In this document: piece after piece, positions 1 to 8,883 of the stretch
How positions within the stretch are numbered: the stretch's first letter is position 1
Layout of the letters: every line of letters starts with the position of its first letter
DNA from: an uncultured Anaerococcus sp.
Lineage (GTDB): Bacteria; Bacillota; Clostridia; Tissierellales; Peptoniphilaceae
NCBI RefSeq assembly: GCF_943912385.1
Contig: NZ_CALTTY010000006.1
Location: forward strand, 32,610-96,609
Reading direction: 5' to 3'
DNA length: 64,000 bases
Notes under the pieces: generated by a model
Seen by the model: only the letters and a program-made list of their open reading frames with translations
Database searches by the model: none
Told to the model about the DNA's origin: nothing
Position numbers and translations under genes: made by a program

Positions 1-1
1 G

Positions 2-874
2 TTATCCCTTACTTGTCCAAATAGAGATGGTGCTTGCGGATATGGCGGTTGTATATACTGTTCTGACGCAGGTGGATCATTTGAAAACCTACCCACTAGC
101 CTTACAGTGAAAGACCAGTTAGTTAAGAACATGGCCTATATATCTAAAAGATATAAGGCAAATAAGTTTATAGCTTATTTTCAAAATTTCTCAAACACTT
201 ATATGGATCTTGAAATGTTTAAGGAAATGGTAGAAGCATCTGAAAAAGATAATATCGTAGGAATATCAATTGCAACAAGAAGTGATTGTATAACTGAGGA
301 TAAGCTTTTATTTTTAAAAGATTGGCATAAAAAAACAAATATAGATATAACTATAGAGTTGGGCTTACAAACTGCAAACTACAAGACCTTAAAGATCTTA
401 AACAGGGGAGAAAGCTTAGCAGACTTCATAGAAGCTTGTACTTTAATTAATAAGTATGGTTTTAGAATATCTACCCACGTTATTCTTGCTCTACCATGGG
501 ATGATATATATGATACAATAGAAACTGCAAGAATTTTAAACGCTCTGAATGTAAAAGAAGTTAAGATTCACTCTTTGTTCATTGTAAAAAATACCAAATT
601 AGCTAAGATGTATGAAAACGGAGAGATAAGTTTAAAAACAAAAGAAGATTATCAAAAAAATGTTATTGAGTTTTTAAGACATATATGTCCAGACTGTGCT
701 ATAGGAAGGCTTCTGGGCAGAGCACCCAAAGAAGATACAATCTTTTGCAACTGGGATAGGTCATGGTGGCTTATAAGGGATGAGATAATTGAATATATGG
801 AAAATAATCAAATTAAACAAGGCGATAAAAGCCAGAAAATAATATATGAGAAAATAAAGGGGGAAAAAGTATGA
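2..874 (+). CDS. YhcC-family (TIGR01212-like) radical SAM protein, 5'-truncated by window edge
   Basis: The reading frame is open from base 2, so the true start lies upstream of the window; an internal ATG at 107 is not the start. The visible N-terminus carries SLTCPNRDG followed by GGCIYC, the cysteine signature of the E. coli YhcC / TIGR01212 radical-SAM group; the cysteines at residues 5, 17 and 20 of the fragment probably bind the 4Fe-4S cluster. A TIM-barrel-like radical SAM region follows, with ELGLQT and a STHVILALPW segment. The substrate of this family is not firmly established, so only a radical SAM enzyme is claimed. Its stop overlaps the start of the next gene by 4 bases, suggesting translational coupling. 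Confidence 0.85.
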   Translation, partial: LSLTCPNRDGACGYGGCIYCSDAGGSFENLPTSLTVKDQLVKNMAYISKRYKANKFIAYFQNFSNTYMDLEMFKEMVEASEKDNIVGISIATRSDCITEDKLLFLKDWHKKTNIDITIELGLQTANYKTLKILNRGESLADFIEACTLINKYGFRISTHVILALPWDDIYDTIETARILNALNVKEVKIHSLFIVKNTKLAKMYENGEISLKTKEDYQKNVIEFLRHICPDCAIGRLLGRAPKEDTIFCNWDRSWWLIRDEIIEYMENNQIKQGDKSQKIIYEKIKGEKV

Positions 875-1299
875 TTTATTTAGTAGTTGGAGAACAAGGA
901 ACTGGGAAAACAAAATATTTAGTTGAAGAAGCAAATCACGAGAAAGAACTTGGAAATGCTAATATAATATTTGTTGATACAGATGATAGCCAAGTAAGAA
1001 TTCTTGACCATAAGATAAGACTTATTAATGCAAAGTCTTATAAAATCAAAACAGTTGAAAGTCTTATTGGTTTTATATCTGGTATACTTGCTCGTGACTA
1101 TGATATAGGAAAGATTTATGTAGATGGGATTTATGATGTGGTTGATATCAACGGTGACAACATAAAAGACCTTATTGAAAGATTGAACGATCTATCAGAA
1201 TATTCTAAATCAGATATATACCTAGGATTAGATTGGAAAAAAGAAGACGTTCCTGAAGCAGGCCAAGCAGATATCATCGAACTTAAACTAGAGGATTAA
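871..1299 (+). CDS. small P-loop ATP-binding protein, function unknown
   Basis: This 142-residue protein begins with a beta strand and a clear Walker A motif, GEQGTGKT (residues 7-14). A possible Walker B strand, KIYVDG, lies at 81-86. It is a single compact nucleotide-binding domain with no membrane segment or extra domain. A good ribosome binding site (GGGGGA) precedes the ATG, which overlaps the radical SAM stop by 4 bases. I cannot place it in a named family; a small ATPase or nucleotide kinase-like protein is possible. Low-complexity acidic stretches near the C-terminus (ELKLED) are unremarkable. Confidence 0.7.
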   Translation: MIYLVVGEQGTGKTKYLVEEANHEKELGNANIIFVDTDDSQVRILDHKIRLINAKSYKIKTVESLIGFISGILARDYDIGKIYVDGIYDVVDINGDNIKDLIERLNDLSEYSKSDIYLGLDWKKEDVPEAGQADIIELKLED

Positions 1300-1303
1300 T
1301 CGG

Positions 1304-1328
1304 AACCGTCTCTTTGAGACGGTTTTTT
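1304..1328 (+). terminator. rho-independent terminator after the P-loop gene
   Basis: A 9-bp perfect stem (AACCGTCTC / GAGACGGTT) with a TTT loop is followed by a run of T. It starts 5 bases after the stop at 1299. The start codon of the next gene lies only 4 bases beyond the T run, so the hairpin sits where a ribosome binding site would be expected. Confidence 0.8.
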
Positions 1329-1331
1329 ATT

Positions 1332-1877
1332 ATGATTATTGAAAAAGAAAAATTAAGTTTATTTGAAGATTGGAGAATAGAATCTATTGATCTTTTATCA
1401 AGCTCTAAGATTGACAAAGATGAATTCTTAAATAGGAATTATAAATTTTTAACTGACCTCGGCCTTAAGCCTTTTTCTCAAATTAGAGATTTAGAAGAAG
1501 CAATTTATAATTATCAATATTATAATATTATGGCAAAATTCGCCAATTCAAAGGCCTTTAAAATTCAAAATTCTAGCAAAAAGAAAAAACTTTATACAAG
1601 GTTGATAAATGATAGGGAAAATTTTTATTATTTAAAAGATTTGGCAACCCTATCTTTAATTCAAATTGTTGGTTTTGATAATATAGAATCCTATTATATA
1701 AGTCTAAAGTCAAAGAGGTTGACAGGTCAAATTTTTGAAATTAAAGTTAAGAACTGTGATAAACTTATTCTCCATTCAAAAAATAAAAAAATATTAAATA
1801 TTCTAAAGGCAGCAGATATTTTTAGTGAAGATATTAGAGAATCTTTAATAGATTCATATGTAAACAGAAGTTATTAG
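1332..1877 (+). CDS. uncharacterised protein, 181 aa (possibly DUF6648-like)
   Basis: The product is lysine-, isoleucine- and tyrosine-rich, mostly helical in appearance, soluble, with no signal peptide or membrane span. I place the start at ATG 1332 rather than TTG 1314, because 1314 lies inside the upstream terminator hairpin. Neither start has a recognisable ribosome binding site. The protein faintly resembles small conserved proteins of anaerobic Firmicutes (DUF6648 comes to mind from memory, unverified). It is followed after 10 bases by a pseudouridine synthase gene. No function is proposed. Confidence 0.6.
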   Translation: MIIEKEKLSLFEDWRIESIDLLSSSKIDKDEFLNRNYKFLTDLGLKPFSQIRDLEEAIYNYQYYNIMAKFANSKAFKIQNSSKKKKLYTRLINDRENFYYLKDLATLSLIQIVGFDNIESYYISLKSKRLTGQIFEIKVKNCDKLILHSKNKKILNILKAADIFSEDIRESLIDSYVNRSY

Positions 1878-1887
1878 AAGTTATTAT

Positions 1888-2850
1888 ATGATAGAAATAG
1901 TAATAAGTAAAAATCAAGGCGACCAAAGATTTGATAGATTTTTAAGAAAATATTTTGAAAATGCTCCTCTTTCTGTAATTGCCAAAAATATCAGAAAGAA
2001 AAACTTTAAAATAAATGGTAAAAGAGCAAAAAATAATGATTTTGTATATGAGGGCGATAAAATAAAAATGTACATATCAGATGAAAATTACAACAAGTGG
2101 CTTACGAAAACAGATTTTAAGCCTGGTGATTTTGATTTGGATATAATTTTTGAAGATGAAAATATTATTATAATGGATAAAGACTATGGACAACTAAGTC
2201 ACGCTGCAAGTCCTAAGGATTATGGAAATAACCTCGTTGATAAAATGCAGTCCTACCTCTATAAGACTAAGTCCTTTGATGTTTCGGACAGGACTTTTAG
2301 ACCAGCTATAGTCAATAGGCTAGATAGGAATACAGCAGGGTTAGTCATAGGAGCAAAAAATAATAAATCCTTAAGAGCCTTAAATGAGGCTATTCGTGAG
2401 AATAAAATTGAAAAATACTATCTTACTCTTGTAAGGGGAGAAGTTACTAAGAATTTTAAGATAGATACAAGAATTAGTAAAAATGAAAATAGGAACAGAG
2501 TAAAAAAATCTAAGTCTGGAAAAAATATCCTTACATACTTTAAACCACTAGAAAGTAATGGAAGATATAGTTTATTAGAATGCCAACTAGTTACAGGCAG
2601 AACCCACCAAATTAGGTATTCATTAAAAGAAAATAAAACACCTATACTTGGAGATAGGAAATATGGAAATCATGAAATTAATAAACTTATTAAAGAAAGA
2701 TTTGGTATAAATAACCAAGTCCTACTCGCTTACAAGCTAGTATTTCCTAATATACCAGGTTTAGAATATTTAGAAGGCAAAGAATTTATTACAGGCAAGT
2801 ACAAAGAATTTTTTGCTTTAAAAGATAAAATAATGACAATGGAAGGTTAG
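1888..2850 (+). CDS. RluA-family 23S rRNA/tRNA pseudouridine synthase (RluC-like)
   Basis: This enzyme isomerises specific uridines in structured RNA to pseudouridine. An N-terminal S4 RNA-binding region (about residues 10-65) precedes the catalytic domain, which contains RLDRNTAG (144-151); the aspartate at 146 is the expected catalytic residue. A TGRTHQIR motif near residue 236 and LLAYKLVFP near the C-terminus are also typical. The 320-residue length matches RluC/RluD proteins. The exact target uridine cannot be told from sequence. It lies 4 bases before the glucokinase gene and is probably co-transcribed with it. Confidence 0.9.
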   Translation: MIEIVISKNQGDQRFDRFLRKYFENAPLSVIAKNIRKKNFKINGKRAKNNDFVYEGDKIKMYISDENYNKWLTKTDFKPGDFDLDIIFEDENIIIMDKDYGQLSHAASPKDYGNNLVDKMQSYLYKTKSFDVSDRTFRPAIVNRLDRNTAGLVIGAKNNKSLRALNEAIRENKIEKYYLTLVRGEVTKNFKIDTRISKNENRNRVKKSKSGKNILTYFKPLESNGRYSLLECQLVTGRTHQIRYSLKENKTPILGDRKYGNHEINKLIKERFGINNQVLLAYKLVFPNIPGLEYLEGKEFITGKYKEFFALKDKIMTMEG

Positions 2851-2854
2851 ATAA

Positions 2855-3745
2855 ATGGAGAAAGTAATCGGAATAGATATAGGCGGGACAAAAATTAATG
2901 CCTGCTTGATCGACGAAGAGGGAAAAATTTTAGAAAGATATAAACTAGATACCCAAGCAGATAAGGGAAGAGATGTAGTTTTATCCAATATAAAAGAGGC
3001 TATAACGTCCCTTTCTTATAAAGAAGCAAAGGCAATAGGGATAGGTACTCCAGGTTTTATAGATTCTGAAAACGGAATCATAACTTTTGCTGGTAACATT
3101 AATGGGTGGACAGGATTAAATCTTAAAGAGACTATTGAAGAAATTGTAGATATACCAGTATTTGTAGAAAACGATGCAAATATTGCCCTCTTAGCTGAAA
3201 AATGGATAGGCGCATGTAAGGATTATGACAGTGTTGTTATGATAACCCTAGGCACGGGACTTGGAGGAGCGGTTATAAATAAAGACGGTGAGTTATTAAG
3301 TGGAGCTCACTTCCAAGGGGCTGAGCTAGGTCATATGATGCTTCACCCAGGGGGAAACTATTGTACCTGTGGCCAATACGGATGTGCGGAAGCCTACTGC
3401 GCAGGTCCTGCAATTAATGAAGACTACTTTAGATTGACTGGTAAGAGACTAGATGGTAAGGAGATATTTGCCCTAGTAGATGAAGACGAGAAAGCAAGGG
3501 AGGTACTCCAAAATTACCAATCAAACCTAGCCTATTTTCTAACCTCCCTAAGAAATATTTTCGATCCAGATGCTATAGTAATCGGTGGAGGTATTATTAA
3601 CTCCAAAGATATCTGGTGGGACGGGACCATAGAAAACTTTAAGAAATATTGTAATAAACCTTATAATATAGAAATATTACCAGCTAAATTTTTAAATGAT
3701 TCAGGCGCAATTGGTGCTGCAAAAGTCGCCTTTGAAAGGTTTTAA
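2855..3745 (+). CDS. glk: ROK-family glucokinase
   Basis: This cytoplasmic sugar kinase is predicted to phosphorylate glucose with ATP. The ATP phosphate loop DIGGTK (residues 8-13), the catalytic aspartate in ENDAN (D107), the sugar-binding histidine in ELGH (H160) and the ROK zinc site with cysteines at 170, 172 and 177 are all present. At 296 residues it is a normal single-domain ROK kinase, without the DNA-binding extension of ROK repressors. It starts 4 bases after the preceding stop, and its own stop directly abuts the response regulator gene. Specificity for glucose over other hexoses is inferred from family resemblance. Confidence 0.88.
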   Translation: MEKVIGIDIGGTKINACLIDEEGKILERYKLDTQADKGRDVVLSNIKEAITSLSYKEAKAIGIGTPGFIDSENGIITFAGNINGWTGLNLKETIEEIVDIPVFVENDANIALLAEKWIGACKDYDSVVMITLGTGLGGAVINKDGELLSGAHFQGAELGHMMLHPGGNYCTCGQYGCAEAYCAGPAINEDYFRLTGKRLDGKEIFALVDEDEKAREVLQNYQSNLAYFLTSLRNIFDPDAIVIGGGIINSKDIWWDGTIENFKKYCNKPYNIEILPAKFLNDSGAIGAAKVAFERF

Positions 3746-3746
3746 T

Positions 3747-4442
3747 ATGAATAATAAAATCCTTATACTAGATGATGAAGATCCAATAAGGCAATTTATG
3801 AAAATCAACCTAGAATACCAGGGTTACCAGACGGTGGAAGCTTCTAGTGGGGAGGAGGCACTTAAGGTTTTCGATGAAGAAAAACCTGCAGTTGCAATCC
3901 TCGATATTATGCTTCCTGGTATTAGTGGTTATGATGTATGTGAAAAAATAAGAGATAAGTCACCTATGACGGGGATAATAATGGTATCAGCAAAGAGTCA
4001 AGATATCGATAAGATTCTAGGCCTTGAAAAGGGTGCTGATGATTATATTATCAAGCCTTTTAATCCTCAGGAGCTTATACTTAGGGTCAAGTCTCTTATG
4101 AGAAGAGTAAATTTAAATCCAGGAAATTCAGTAGAGGAAGATTTAAAAAGACTTGAAGATGGACCGTTTACCCTAGATATATACTCAAAAACATTTTATA
4201 AAAATGAAATGGTAATAGATGTTACCCCAACTGAGTTTACAATTCTTGAATACTTTATTAAAAATAAAGGTAAGGCTATGACCAGAGATGAGATAATGAA
4301 GAAAACCTGGGGAGATAATTATAGCAATGATACAAAGATTGTAGATGTAAATATTAGAAGAATAAGGGCGAAGATTGAAGAAAATCCCGCTAAACCAGAA
4401 TTCATAGAAACAGTTTGGGGAACTGGTTATAGATGGAAATAG
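3747..4442 (+). CDS. OmpR/PhoB-family response regulator
   Basis: The receiver domain (about 1-120) has the acidic pocket DDED (9-12), phosphoacceptor D53 in LDIML, and K103 in KPF. A C-terminal winged helix ends with WGTGYRW, as in OmpR/PhoB regulators. The ATG at 3747 gives the canonical MNNKILILDDED start; the frame stays open upstream into glk, but that extension is not credible. The gene overlaps the histidine kinase gene by 10 bases, so the two form a cognate pair. Targets are unknown; PhoP-, WalR- or SrrA-like roles cannot be separated here. Confidence 0.92.
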   Translation: MNNKILILDDEDPIRQFMKINLEYQGYQTVEASSGEEALKVFDEEKPAVAILDIMLPGISGYDVCEKIRDKSPMTGIIMVSAKSQDIDKILGLEKGADDYIIKPFNPQELILRVKSLMRRVNLNPGNSVEEDLKRLEDGPFTLDIYSKTFYKNEMVIDVTPTEFTILEYFIKNKGKAMTRDEIMKKTWGDNYSNDTKIVDVNIRRIRAKIEENPAKPEFIETVWGTGYRWK

Positions 4443-5896
4443 GTAAAAAATTAAAGAAAACAGAACAATCAACTAGGACTTTAATAGAGTCAAGGAGTAT
4501 TATATACACAGTTGTAAAGATTATCATGCTATTTGTTCTAACAATAGTAATAGGGTTTGAGATTTTTACCTATAACTCCATAAAAAATTACTATGAATCT
4601 TCACTAATTTCATCAATGAAAAACCAAGCAAGGATAAGCCAACTCCAGTATTCTTCCTATATGTCAAGATATGATCTCCAAGATGTAATTATCGGAGATA
4701 AAAATTTATTTTACAGGCAAAATGAAAGTCAGGTTCAAATACTAGACAATTCAGGAGTTGTATTATTTGATTCTATAGCTTCATCTGAAGTTGGTACCAG
4801 TCTTGAAAGCAAGGATGTAATAGCTGCAAAAGACGGGATAGCTGGAACCAGTAAGGATACAAATATTGATAGCAAGGAGCAGGTTTTATCTATTTCTTAT
4901 CCCTTAAGAGCCTCTGACCAACAAGTAGGTATCCTAAGACTAACTAGTTCTTTGGATAGAGTGAATAAACAAATAAATAAAGATGTTTTAATATTTCTAG
5001 TATTTGGGATTATTGTGAGTGCACTTGCCTTTTTAGTATCCTTTATAGCTGCAAATAACTTTGTAAAGCCCATAAAAAATCTTATTTCAGTATCTGAAGT
5101 CCTCGCAAAGGGTGATTACTCTATAAGGGCAGATGATTCCAGGGGTGATGAAATATCAGAATTAGGATCAACTCTAAATCTTTTAAGTGAAAATATAGTC
5201 AAAAGAGAGGATATGAAAAATGAGTTTATTTCATCTGTATCCCATGAACTTAGGACTCCTCTTACCTCTATAAAGGGTTGGGCTATCACCCTACAGTCAG
5301 AAACTATCCAGAAAGATCCTGACATGGTAAGCCAGGGATTGAAGATAATTGAATCTGAAGGCGATAGGCTATCTATGATGGTTGAAGATCTCTTAGATTT
5401 CTCGAGACTATCTTCAAGTACTTTCAAATACGAAATGGATAAGATAGATATAGTAGATCTAGTCAAACAAGTCCATACCCAACTTTATCCAAGAACCCAG
5501 TCAGATGGGATTAAGTTTAGCTTCACCACTTACTATAAAAGTCTTTATATAAATGGAGACGCTAATAGGATGAAGGAAGTATTTATAAATATTATCGATA
5601 ATGCTATAAAGTTTACAGATCTAGGAGGCAATATTGATATTGTGATAGACCTAAACAATGAAGACATAGAAATAAGTGTTAAAGATGATGGAGAAGGTAT
5701 CAAAGAAGATGAGATAGCCTTTGTAGCAAGTAAGTTTTATAAAGGGTCTTCATCAAAGTCTCAAACAGGACTAGGTCTATCCATATGTGAGGAAATAGTT
5801 AAAGCCCATGGAGGAAAATTAATTATTAAGTCAAAGTATGGTATAGGTACTATTGTTAGTGTAGTTTTACCGAGGTTAGAAGATGAAAAAATTTAG
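4433..5896 (+). CDS. sensor histidine kinase, partner of the upstream response regulator
   Basis: This membrane sensor phosphorylates the adjacent regulator. There are two membrane spans (about 24-46 and 185-207) flanking an extracytoplasmic sensor domain of about 140 residues that looks PAS/Cache-like. A HAMP linker (about 207-258) leads to a HisKA box with phospho-histidine H271 in SSVSHELRTP. The ATPase domain follows, with DDGEGI and GLGLSI near the C-terminus. The gene order response regulator, kinase, lipoprotein resembles the WalR-WalK-YycH arrangement only loosely, since no YycH/I family or YycJ-like gene is present. The stimulus is unknown. Confidence 0.92.
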   Translation: MEIGKKLKKTEQSTRTLIESRSIIYTVVKIIMLFVLTIVIGFEIFTYNSIKNYYESSLISSMKNQARISQLQYSSYMSRYDLQDVIIGDKNLFYRQNESQVQILDNSGVVLFDSIASSEVGTSLESKDVIAAKDGIAGTSKDTNIDSKEQVLSISYPLRASDQQVGILRLTSSLDRVNKQINKDVLIFLVFGIIVSALAFLVSFIAANNFVKPIKNLISVSEVLAKGDYSIRADDSRGDEISELGSTLNLLSENIVKREDMKNEFISSVSHELRTPLTSIKGWAITLQSETIQKDPDMVSQGLKIIESEGDRLSMMVEDLLDFSRLSSSTFKYEMDKIDIVDLVKQVHTQLYPRTQSDGIKFSFTTYYKSLYINGDANRMKEVFINIIDNAIKFTDLGGNIDIVIDLNNEDIEISVKDDGEGIKEDEIAFVASKFYKGSSSKSQTGLGLSICEEIVKAHGGKLIIKSKYGIGTIVSVVLPRLEDEKI

Positions 5897-7367
5897 TAAG
5901 ATTCTATTATTTTCAATAATAGCTATAATATTTACATCTTGTATGAACACAAATAGGGAAGATCTAACTGACCTAATCAAAATGCCCAAGCAAGATAAAC
6001 CTATAATAGAAGGTAGCTGGGAGGTTGTAGAAATAAAAGGAAATAAACTTGGAGAAAAAGCAACGAATATTAAAATAGGGGATAAGCTATATATAAATAA
6101 AAATTTAGTAGCCTTAGATGATTCCTACGCCTTCCCACCTAGCTTCAATTCAAAATATGTAAAGCTTTCTGAATATTTAAAAAATAGAGGAATAGATCCT
6201 TCGGAAAATATTGAAGATAGGAATGTCATTGTTGTAAATGCCTCACAGGGGCAATTGTTTTCTAGAGACTTTATACTGACATCTGAAAGATATTTATTTA
6301 TTATAAAAGATGATAATATAGTAAGTTTTAAAAAAGTATCTGACAAGGTAGATAGTAAAGTCCAGGATTCTTACGCTAAACTTGCTGCTAGGGAGCGAAC
6401 AACTACAGGCGAAGGGGAAGATGTAGCTGAAGACCTTTCTCTTCTCCTAGGTGTAAGAGAGAGGATTGATCCAGAAAGTGACAAGGCTCTCTATAAGTAT
6501 TACACATATTTAATTAGGATAAAACCTGATGATACAATCAACTACCAAAAAGCAGAAGACATTTTCTTTAAAAACCAAGATGAATATTGGAAGGTGAGGT
6601 TAGATATAAATAGTATTACTGATTTTTATGATGAAATCGAAGCCTATCCTGTTAAAATAAAAGAAAGCAATGATGAAAAATCCCTGCTTCAGACCTATAC
6701 CTTTAAGAATATAGACCTAAACATGAGGCTTAACTTCGTATCAAAAGATTTTATATCAATGGACTACACGGAGACTGGTAATATAAATCCTATAAGAAAG
6801 TATGCTATAATGGAAACTAACTATATATCTGAAAATAAGTTTATTTCCCTAGAAGAATTTACTGGAGAAGACCAAAGTGATTTAATTTTTAAAGAAAAAG
6901 TTAAAGATGAGGTAGATAATAATTTTTCTATAAAAGACATATCTGAAGTAGAATTTGATAATACTAATTTTGGAATAGTAAGGGGTCAAGGCATGTGGAC
7001 TTTCCAATCATCTATATCAAAGGGGGATGGAGATGAGTTTGTTCAAAACTTCTTCAACCTAGATATAGCAATTGGTAATTCAATGTTAAACCAATCTAAT
7101 AGTCTTATTACAAGGGATTCGGTATATAATATTAATACTCAGGCTAAAGATTATCTTGTCCTTGCTAACCAAAGGTATATATTAATCCAAACTTCTGATG
7201 AGATTTTAATCCATAAAATTAATGATGGAATTATAGAAAAAAGACCAACCTATGCTATTGCTACAAGGATGCCTGCTACTATCATAAGCACTGACCAATT
7301 CTTGGGCTCTAATGCAGATGATGTAGAAGAAGCTTTTAAAAAGTATAATAGTGTTATAGAAAAATAA
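5883..7367 (+). CDS. predicted lipoprotein encoded with the two-component system
   Basis: The 494-residue product starts with a lysine-containing n-region, a hydrophobic stretch and a lipobox (IFTSC), so C20 should be lipidated and the protein anchored on the outer face of the membrane. The rest is hydrophilic, with an acidic, mixed beta-type composition and no recognised domain. The gene overlaps the kinase gene by 14 bases, which strongly couples it to the two-component system. An extracytoplasmic modulator of the kinase or an envelope stress sensor is a reasonable inference, not shown by sequence. I do not recognise a named family. Confidence 0.8.
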   Translation: MKKFSKILLFSIIAIIFTSCMNTNREDLTDLIKMPKQDKPIIEGSWEVVEIKGNKLGEKATNIKIGDKLYINKNLVALDDSYAFPPSFNSKYVKLSEYLKNRGIDPSENIEDRNVIVVNASQGQLFSRDFILTSERYLFIIKDDNIVSFKKVSDKVDSKVQDSYAKLAARERTTTGEGEDVAEDLSLLLGVRERIDPESDKALYKYYTYLIRIKPDDTINYQKAEDIFFKNQDEYWKVRLDINSITDFYDEIEAYPVKIKESNDEKSLLQTYTFKNIDLNMRLNFVSKDFISMDYTETGNINPIRKYAIMETNYISENKFISLEEFTGEDQSDLIFKEKVKDEVDNNFSIKDISEVEFDNTNFGIVRGQGMWTFQSSISKGDGDEFVQNFFNLDIAIGNSMLNQSNSLITRDSVYNINTQAKDYLVLANQRYILIQTSDEILIHKINDGIIEKRPTYAIATRMPATIISTDQFLGSNADDVEEAFKKYNSVIEK

Positions 7368-7391
7368 GACTGTTTTATGTTTTTTAAAATC

Positions 7392-7400
7392 TGATATTAT
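7392..7400 (+). promoter_or_regulatory. possible extended -10 promoter for rdgB
   Basis: TGATATTAT is an extended -10 element (TGn plus TATTAT) 16 bases before the rdgB start. No good -35 box is visible at 16-18 bases upstream. It lies in the 48-base gap after the lipoprotein gene and could start a separate transcript. Confidence 0.4.
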
Positions 7401-7415
7401 TTTACGGGAGAAGAT

Positions 7416-8012
7416 ATGAAGTTAGTTTTTGCAAGTAATAATGAAAATAAATTAAAGCAAGTTAAGTTGCTTTTAAATCATGATAAGATATATTTACCAA
7501 AAGATTTAGGTATTGAAAATTTTGATGTTATAGAAGATGGAAACACCCTTAGAGAAAACGCCTTTAAAAAGGCCCATGAGCTTTATAAATTAACAAAAGC
7601 AGATGTCTTTTCTGATGATACGGGTCTTTTTGTAAAAGCCCTTGATAATAGACCAGGAATTTACTCTCACAGATATGCTGGAGAAGATGCAACAGATAAG
7701 GATAATAGGGTAAAACTCCTATCAGAATTAGAAAACTTTTCAAATAGGGATGCTTATTTTGAAACTGTGGTTTGTTTTATAAGTAAAGATGGCAAAGCCC
7801 ATTATTTCAAAGGAAAGCTTGATGGTAAGATATCCTTGGAAGAAAAGGGTGAAGGTGGCTTTGGCTACGACAAGATTTTTTATGTAAATAAGTATGGAAA
7901 AACCTTAGCTGAAATGGATATTGAATTTAAAAATAAGATCAGCCATAGGGGTCTTGCTATAAAAAAATTCAAGGAATTTTTGGAAGGATACTATGAAAAT
8001 CCTTGTAACTAG
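7416..8012 (+). CDS. rdgB: RdgB/HAM1-type non-canonical purine NTP pyrophosphatase
   Basis: This enzyme cleaves dITP, XTP and related deaminated purine nucleotides to the monophosphate, keeping them out of DNA and RNA. The N-terminus FASNNENKLKQ is the family signature, and SDDTGL (about 70-75) carries the acidic residues that bind metal and substrate. GGFGYDKIF and SHRGLA near the C-terminus complete the pattern. The 198-residue length is usual. A GGGAGA ribosome binding site precedes the ATG. It overlaps the phosphodiesterase gene by 20 bases, a pairing found in many Firmicutes. Confidence 0.95.
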   Translation: MKLVFASNNENKLKQVKLLLNHDKIYLPKDLGIENFDVIEDGNTLRENAFKKAHELYKLTKADVFSDDTGLFVKALDNRPGIYSHRYAGEDATDKDNRVKLLSELENFSNRDAYFETVVCFISKDGKAHYFKGKLDGKISLEEKGEGGFGYDKIFYVNKYGKTLAEMDIEFKNKISHRGLAIKKFKEFLEGYYENPCN

Positions 8013-8463
8013 CGATACCCATGGTTCTTATGGAGAAGTATCAGACTATATCTTGGAAAATGGCAAATTTAATCTTCTAATCCATGCAGGTGATGGAAAT
8101 GAAGACTGTGAGAATATATCTTACGAGACAGGAATTTCTTATTATACCGTTAAAGGAAATAATGATTTTTTTTCAAACGAACCTTATAACAGAATTATAG
8201 AATTAGAAGATAAAAAGATACTTTTAAGCCATGGCCACAAGGAGTATGTCGACTTTTCTCTTGCTAGATTAATAGAAAAGGCAAAAAAAAATTCCTGTGA
8301 TATAGTGATTTTTGGCCATATCCATAGGTATATTGAACTAAGAAAGAAAGATTTATTAATATTAAATCCTGGTTCAGTAAGCCTTCCAAGAGATGGCGAG
8401 AAAAGCGCTATGATTTTGACAATTGATGACAATATAAAAGTAGAAAGAGTTGTATTTGACTGA
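7993..8463 (+). CDS. YfcE/MJ0936-family metallophosphodiesterase
   Basis: This 156-residue protein has all blocks of the calcineurin-like phosphoesterase fold in order: SDTHG (7-11), HAGDGNE, GNND, SHGH, GHIHR and the closing NPGSVSLPR. These bind two metal ions. Family members hydrolyse model phosphodiesters; the physiological substrate is not known. The ATG lies within the last 20 bases of rdgB, so translation is probably coupled. Confidence 0.92.
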   Translation: MKILVTSDTHGSYGEVSDYILENGKFNLLIHAGDGNEDCENISYETGISYYTVKGNNDFFSNEPYNRIIELEDKKILLSHGHKEYVDFSLARLIEKAKKNSCDIVIFGHIHRYIELRKKDLLILNPGSVSLPRDGEKSAMILTIDDNIKVERVVFD

Positions 8464-8471
8464 GGAGTAGT

Positions 8472-8876
8472 ATGTCTGGGCTTATAAACTTAATAGGTGA
8501 GTATTCTTCAAGGCTTATGATTTTACCAATCTTGGCCCTGATGAATGTAATTATCACAGTTATTATCCACTTTATAAATAATAAAAAAATTATAAAATTC
8601 GTTCCGTCTTTAATAATAGGAATTGTAGCTTTAATTATAGGCTTATATTCTATAAGTATATTTAATACACCAATGGGTTTAAATATTGCATGGATAGCTT
8701 TGTTTTTGGCAACGACCTCACTTGTTGGGATTTGTGTTTGTTTTATTATTGATCTTTATAATTCAATAAAGAAAAATATGGGAACAGAAGAAATAAACAA
8801 TGTGAGAGAGAAGGAATTAGAAACTATTGAGCAAACTAATTTTAAAGCAAGAAGGAAGAGAAACAAAGGAAAGTAA
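8472..8876 (+). CDS. small integral membrane protein, unknown
   Basis: The 134-residue product has three probable membrane spans (about 15-35, 42-62 and 72-93) followed by a charged C-terminal tail ending in a very basic cluster (ARRKRNKGK), predicted cytoplasmic by the positive-inside rule. A GAGGAG ribosome binding site precedes the ATG at 8472. The stop lies 7 bases before the HAD phosphatase start. No domain is recognised; its position between a phosphodiesterase and a phosphatase gives no clear hint of function. Confidence 0.65.
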   Translation: MSGLINLIGEYSSRLMILPILALMNVIITVIIHFINNKKIIKFVPSLIIGIVALIIGLYSISIFNTPMGLNIAWIALFLATTSLVGICVCFIIDLYNSIKKNMGTEEINNVREKELETIEQTNFKARRKRNKGK

Positions 8877-8883
8877 TATTGGG

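Noticed and set aside
1314..1331. TTG start at 1314 for the 181-aa protein
   Set aside because: It lies in the hairpin of the upstream terminator and has no ribosome binding site; ATG 1332 is simpler.
4185..4472. minus-strand frame over the response regulator
   Set aside because: Composition is the mirror of the true gene, with no ribosome binding site.
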